A stretch of 8,794 bases of DNA, from assembly GCA_030632095.1 (NCBI GenBank), contig DAOVJU010000110.1:1-8794 (forward strand), in the 5' to 3' direction. This document shows, one piece after another, positions 6,516 through 8,794 of this stretch (positions are counted from its first letter, which is position 1; each line of letters opens with the position of its first letter). The DNA is from Chlorobiota bacterium (GTDB taxonomy: Bacteria > Bacteroidota > Bacteroidia > Bacteroidales > B39-G9). The translations under genes were made by a program, and so were the position numbers. The notes under the pieces were generated by a model. It worked only from the letters and a program-made list of their open reading frames with translations. It was not told the DNA's origin and ran no database searches.

Positions 6516-6543
6516 CTTGAAATTATATTTTTTGTAAATTTAC
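6516..6543 (+). promoter_or_regulatory. Possible promoter of the KamA-like gene
   Basis: TAAATTTA (6535-6542) matches five of the six fixed positions of the Bacteroidota -7 consensus TAnnTTTG and would give a leader of about 20 bases before the ATG at 6570. A TTG (6517-6519) lies upstream, but its 15-base spacing is shorter than usual, so the -33 part is weak. The rest of the 6429-6515 interval shows no clear motif. Confidence 0.35.
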
Positions 6544-6569
6544 CTGAAACCTTATAAATATCTACCATT

Positions 6570-8768
6570 ATGACAAGTGTTGTTCACGAATTAGATCATA
6601 TAGCCATTACGGTAAAATCGCACAAATTATTAAAACAGTTATTACATGAAAATCCAATCCTTGAAGAAATAATGCGGAATGCCCGCAATGATACTGAAGC
6701 CCTGGTTGGTGTCAGAAATTGGGTAATGGAAGAATTGAAAAAAAATTCTGATGCATACAAGTTTTATAAATGTGAAATTAAGGGCAGAGAAGCATTTGAG
6801 AAACTCAAATGGAAGGATTTCGCAGCTATTCGCATGTTAGATTATATTGATAATGCAGGCCGTGAATTTGATGATTCAAATCTTCATGGTGAGAAAGCAA
6901 TAAGTAATCCGGTTGCTCTAATCTGGCTTGCTGTAAATTTTGGGACAGGGGGAGCAAAACCGTATTTTTTTAAAGATATGTTACAGCTTTTCAGGCAATT
7001 TTCAGGAAAAGCAAAACGTGAATTTCCTAAAAAAGAAAAAGTTGAAGAGTGGATGGCCAAATGGTCATCGGGGCTTGATCCGAGAATTATTAAGCTAAGG
7101 GAAGAAAATAAAGAGAGGGTGCTCAAAATATTAATTAAGAAAATTGATAAAGGGGAAATTAAGGATTCGAAATTCTTTTTTGAGAAGGATATGTCAAAAG
7201 AGCAAAAGTATTTAAGAATGCTGGAGTGGTGGGATGACAGGTTATTTCATCTTCGCTTTGCCGTACGATCACCTGATTTACTAAATGAATTGCTCGGAAA
7301 TTCATTGGATCCAGACACGATGAAAATTCTATATGAAGCAAAACAAAAAGGCATCCCGTTTTTTGTAAACCCGTATTATCTTTCATTACTCCATGTCAGG
7401 GTTCCGTATTTTGCAATTGGAGCAGATTTGGCTATTCGGCATTATGTGATTTACAGTAAACAGTTACTTGATGAATATGGTAGCATTATAGCATGGGAAA
7501 AAGAGGATAAGGTTGAGCCTGGAAAACCGAATGCCGCCGGATGGTTATTGCCTTCAGAGCATAATATTCACCGCCGGTATCCTGAAGTTGCTATATTAAT
7601 TCCAGATACTATTGGCAGGGCTTGCGGCGGATTATGTGCTTCATGCCAACGAATGTATGATTTTCAGCGGGGAAACCTGAACTTTAATCTTGACAAATTA
7701 AAGCCCCGGGAAACATGGGCCGAAAAGCAAAAGAAATTACTAAGCTATTTTGGAACCGATTCACAACTTAGAGATATTTTAATTACCGGTGGCGATGCCT
7801 TAATGAGTACAGATAAAACCCTTGAAAAAATATTAGATGGAATTTACAATATGGCGGTTGAAAAGAAAATGAAAAATGAAAAAAGGAAAGACGGGGAAAA
7901 GTATGCTGAAATTCTACGGGTAAGATTAGGCTCAAGGTTGCCGGTTTATTTGCCACAAAGAATTACTCCACAACTGACTAAAATGTTAGGGGATTTTAAG
8001 AAGAAGGCTTCTAAAATAGGAATAAAGCAGTTTATTATTCAAACGCACTTTGAATCACCTATGGAAGTTACACCGGAAGCCCGTGAAGCAATCCGTTTAT
8101 TAAATTTAGCCGGATGGACAGTTACCAATCAACTCGTTTTTACTACAGCAGGATCACGAAGGGGCCATTCTGCAAAACTTAGAAGAGTCCTGAATGAAAT
8201 TGGTATATTGAATTATTATACATTCAGTGTAAAAGGTTATATGGAAAACAATTTCAATTTTGCAACAAATGAACGTGCAGTTCAGGAACAAATGGAAGAA
8301 AAAGTATTTGGTAAAATACCTGAAGAATATTATGATGAGATAAAGGAATTTCCAAATAATGCTGAAATGCTGAAGGATAATATTAATGATTTGATGAAGC
8401 GTACAGATCTTCCGTTTTTAGGAACCGACAGAAATGTACTTAATCTTCCTGGAGTCGGGAAAAGCCTTACTTTCAGAACCATTGGCATAACAAGATATGG
8501 AAGGAGAATTCTGGAATTTGACCATGACGCTAACCGAAACCATAGTCCGATAATAAACCAGATGGGTAAAGTTATTATTATTGAATCAAAATCTATTAGT
8601 GAATACTTGAACCAACTGGAAGATATGGGGGAAGATATTTCGGATTATGGCAATATTTGGGGATACTCCATTGGTGAAACAGAGCCCAGAATGTCATTAT
8701 ATGAATATCCTGAATACGATTTCAATATTACTGAAGAATATACAAATCTGGAATTGGAAACGGTTTAG
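6570..8768 (+). CDS. KamA-family (lysine 2,3-aminomutase-like) radical SAM protein, function unknown
   Basis: This 732-residue cytoplasmic protein has a C-terminal radical SAM core. CGGLCASC gives the Cys352-xxx-Cys356-xx-Cys359 [4Fe-4S]/SAM motif. Other KamA landmarks are WWDDRLFHLRF (220-230), NPYYLSLLH (267-275), DILITGGDAL (402-411, the GGD motif), LGSRLPVYLPQRIT (453-466), THFESPMEV (492-500) and PGVGK (627-631, in place of PGGGGK). Roughly 215 N-terminal residues precede the core; they are charged, probably helical, and resemble no domain I know. Lysine 2,3-aminomutase itself is about 416 residues. By eye, the aminomutase's two substrate-ammonium aspartates and its PLP lysine are absent here (GVND becomes AGSR at 527-530; the segment around 555-570 has no Asp or SKG), while Arg361 aligns with the carboxylate-binding Arg134. 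True lysine aminomutase activity is therefore unlikely. It is divergent from aprB, and no functional link to sulfur metabolism is shown. The first ATG is used; no strong Shine-Dalgarno is seen. Confidence 0.9.
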   Translation: MTSVVHELDHIAITVKSHKLLKQLLHENPILEEIMRNARNDTEALVGVRNWVMEELKKNSDAYKFYKCEIKGREAFEKLKWKDFAAIRMLDYIDNAGREFDDSNLHGEKAISNPVALIWLAVNFGTGGAKPYFFKDMLQLFRQFSGKAKREFPKKEKVEEWMAKWSSGLDPRIIKLREENKERVLKILIKKIDKGEIKDSKFFFEKDMSKEQKYLRMLEWWDDRLFHLRFAVRSPDLLNELLGNSLDPDTMKILYEAKQKGIPFFVNPYYLSLLHVRVPYFAIGADLAIRHYVIYSKQLLDEYGSIIAWEKEDKVEPGKPNAAGWLLPSEHNIHRRYPEVAILIPDTIGRACGGLCASCQRMYDFQRGNLNFNLDKLKPRETWAEKQKKLLSYFGTDSQLRDILITGGDALMSTDKTLEKILDGIYNMAVEKKMKNEKRKDGEKYAEILRVRLGSRLPVYLPQRITPQLTKMLGDFKKKASKIGIKQFIIQTHFESPMEVTPEAREAIRLLNLAGWTVTNQLVFTTAGSRRGHSAKLRRVLNEIGILNYYTFSVKGYMENNFNFATNERAVQEQMEEKVFGKIPEEYYDEIKEFPNNAEMLKDNINDLMKRTDLPFLGTDRNVLNLPGVGKSLTFRTIGITRYGRRILEFDHDANRNHSPIINQMGKVIIIESKSISEYLNQLEDMGEDISDYGNIWGYSIGETEPRMSLYEYPEYDFNITEEYTNLELETV

Positions 8769-8794
8769 ATTTTAATATTTACTGATTTTAAATA
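8769..8794. other. Short A/T-rich tail, no feature seen
   Basis: The 26 bases after the stop of the KamA-like gene contain no hairpin or U-run that would support a terminator. The window ends before the next gene. Confidence 0.6.

Noticed and set aside
6364..6569. Small RNA gene or riboswitch in the divergent region
   Set aside because: Apart from the palindromes and promoter-like elements I see no conserved RNA motif; the proposed aprB leader is only about 17 bases.
8442..8468. PGVGKS in the KamA-like protein looks like a Walker A P-loop
   Set aside because: The first position of the P-loop pattern is Asn, not Gly or Ala, and the segment aligns with the PGGGGK region of lysine aminomutases.

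Overview
The window is AT-rich bacterial DNA holding five genes. Four on the minus strand read aprB, aprA, qmoA, qmoB in transcription order. They encode both subunits of dissimilatory APS (adenylylsulfate) reductase and the two soluble subunits of the Qmo (quinone-interacting membrane-bound oxidoreductase) complex, its electron partner. One gene on the plus strand, divergent from aprB, encodes a large radical SAM protein of the lysine 2,3-aminomutase (KamA) family.

The host looks like a member of the Bacteroidota. The reasons are a TAnnTTTG-type promoter element before aprB, A/T-rich leaders without clear Shine-Dalgarno sites, spacers filled with short repeats of a kind I associate with that phylum, and a long KamA-like protein of a kind I associate with it. 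This is inference; no rRNA or housekeeping marker is present. If correct, it is of interest because dissimilatory APS reductase is best known from Desulfobacterota, Archaeoglobus, Nitrospirae, some Firmicutes and sulfur oxidisers including Chlorobi.

Layout: 1-39 is a repeat-like tail after qmoB. 40-2154 is qmoB, starting at TTG. 2155-2284 is a spacer with a C/G-rich inverted repeat. 2285-3514 is qmoA. 3515-3767 is a spacer with an A/T-rich repeat and a separate 115-bp inverted repeat. 3768-5666 is aprA. 5667-5928 is a spacer with an inverted pair of the same A/T-rich repeat. 5929-6363 is aprB. 6364-6569 is the divergent control region, with a double palindrome laid over the probable aprB promoter. 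6570-8768 is the KamA-like gene, and 8769-8794 is a short tail.

Working model: AprA (FAD) and AprB (two [4Fe-4S] clusters) interconvert APS with sulfite and AMP. Electrons pass to or from the quinone pool through QmoA and QmoB and a membrane subunit, QmoC, which would be expected past the left edge and is not visible. Neither sat nor dsrAB is in the window, so the direction (sulfate reduction or sulfite oxidation) cannot be settled here. The most unusual features are the palindromic operator candidate at the aprB promoter, the repeat-filled gaps inside what is usually a compact operon, and a KamA-like enzyme that seems to have lost the PLP lysine and the substrate-lysine aspartates.
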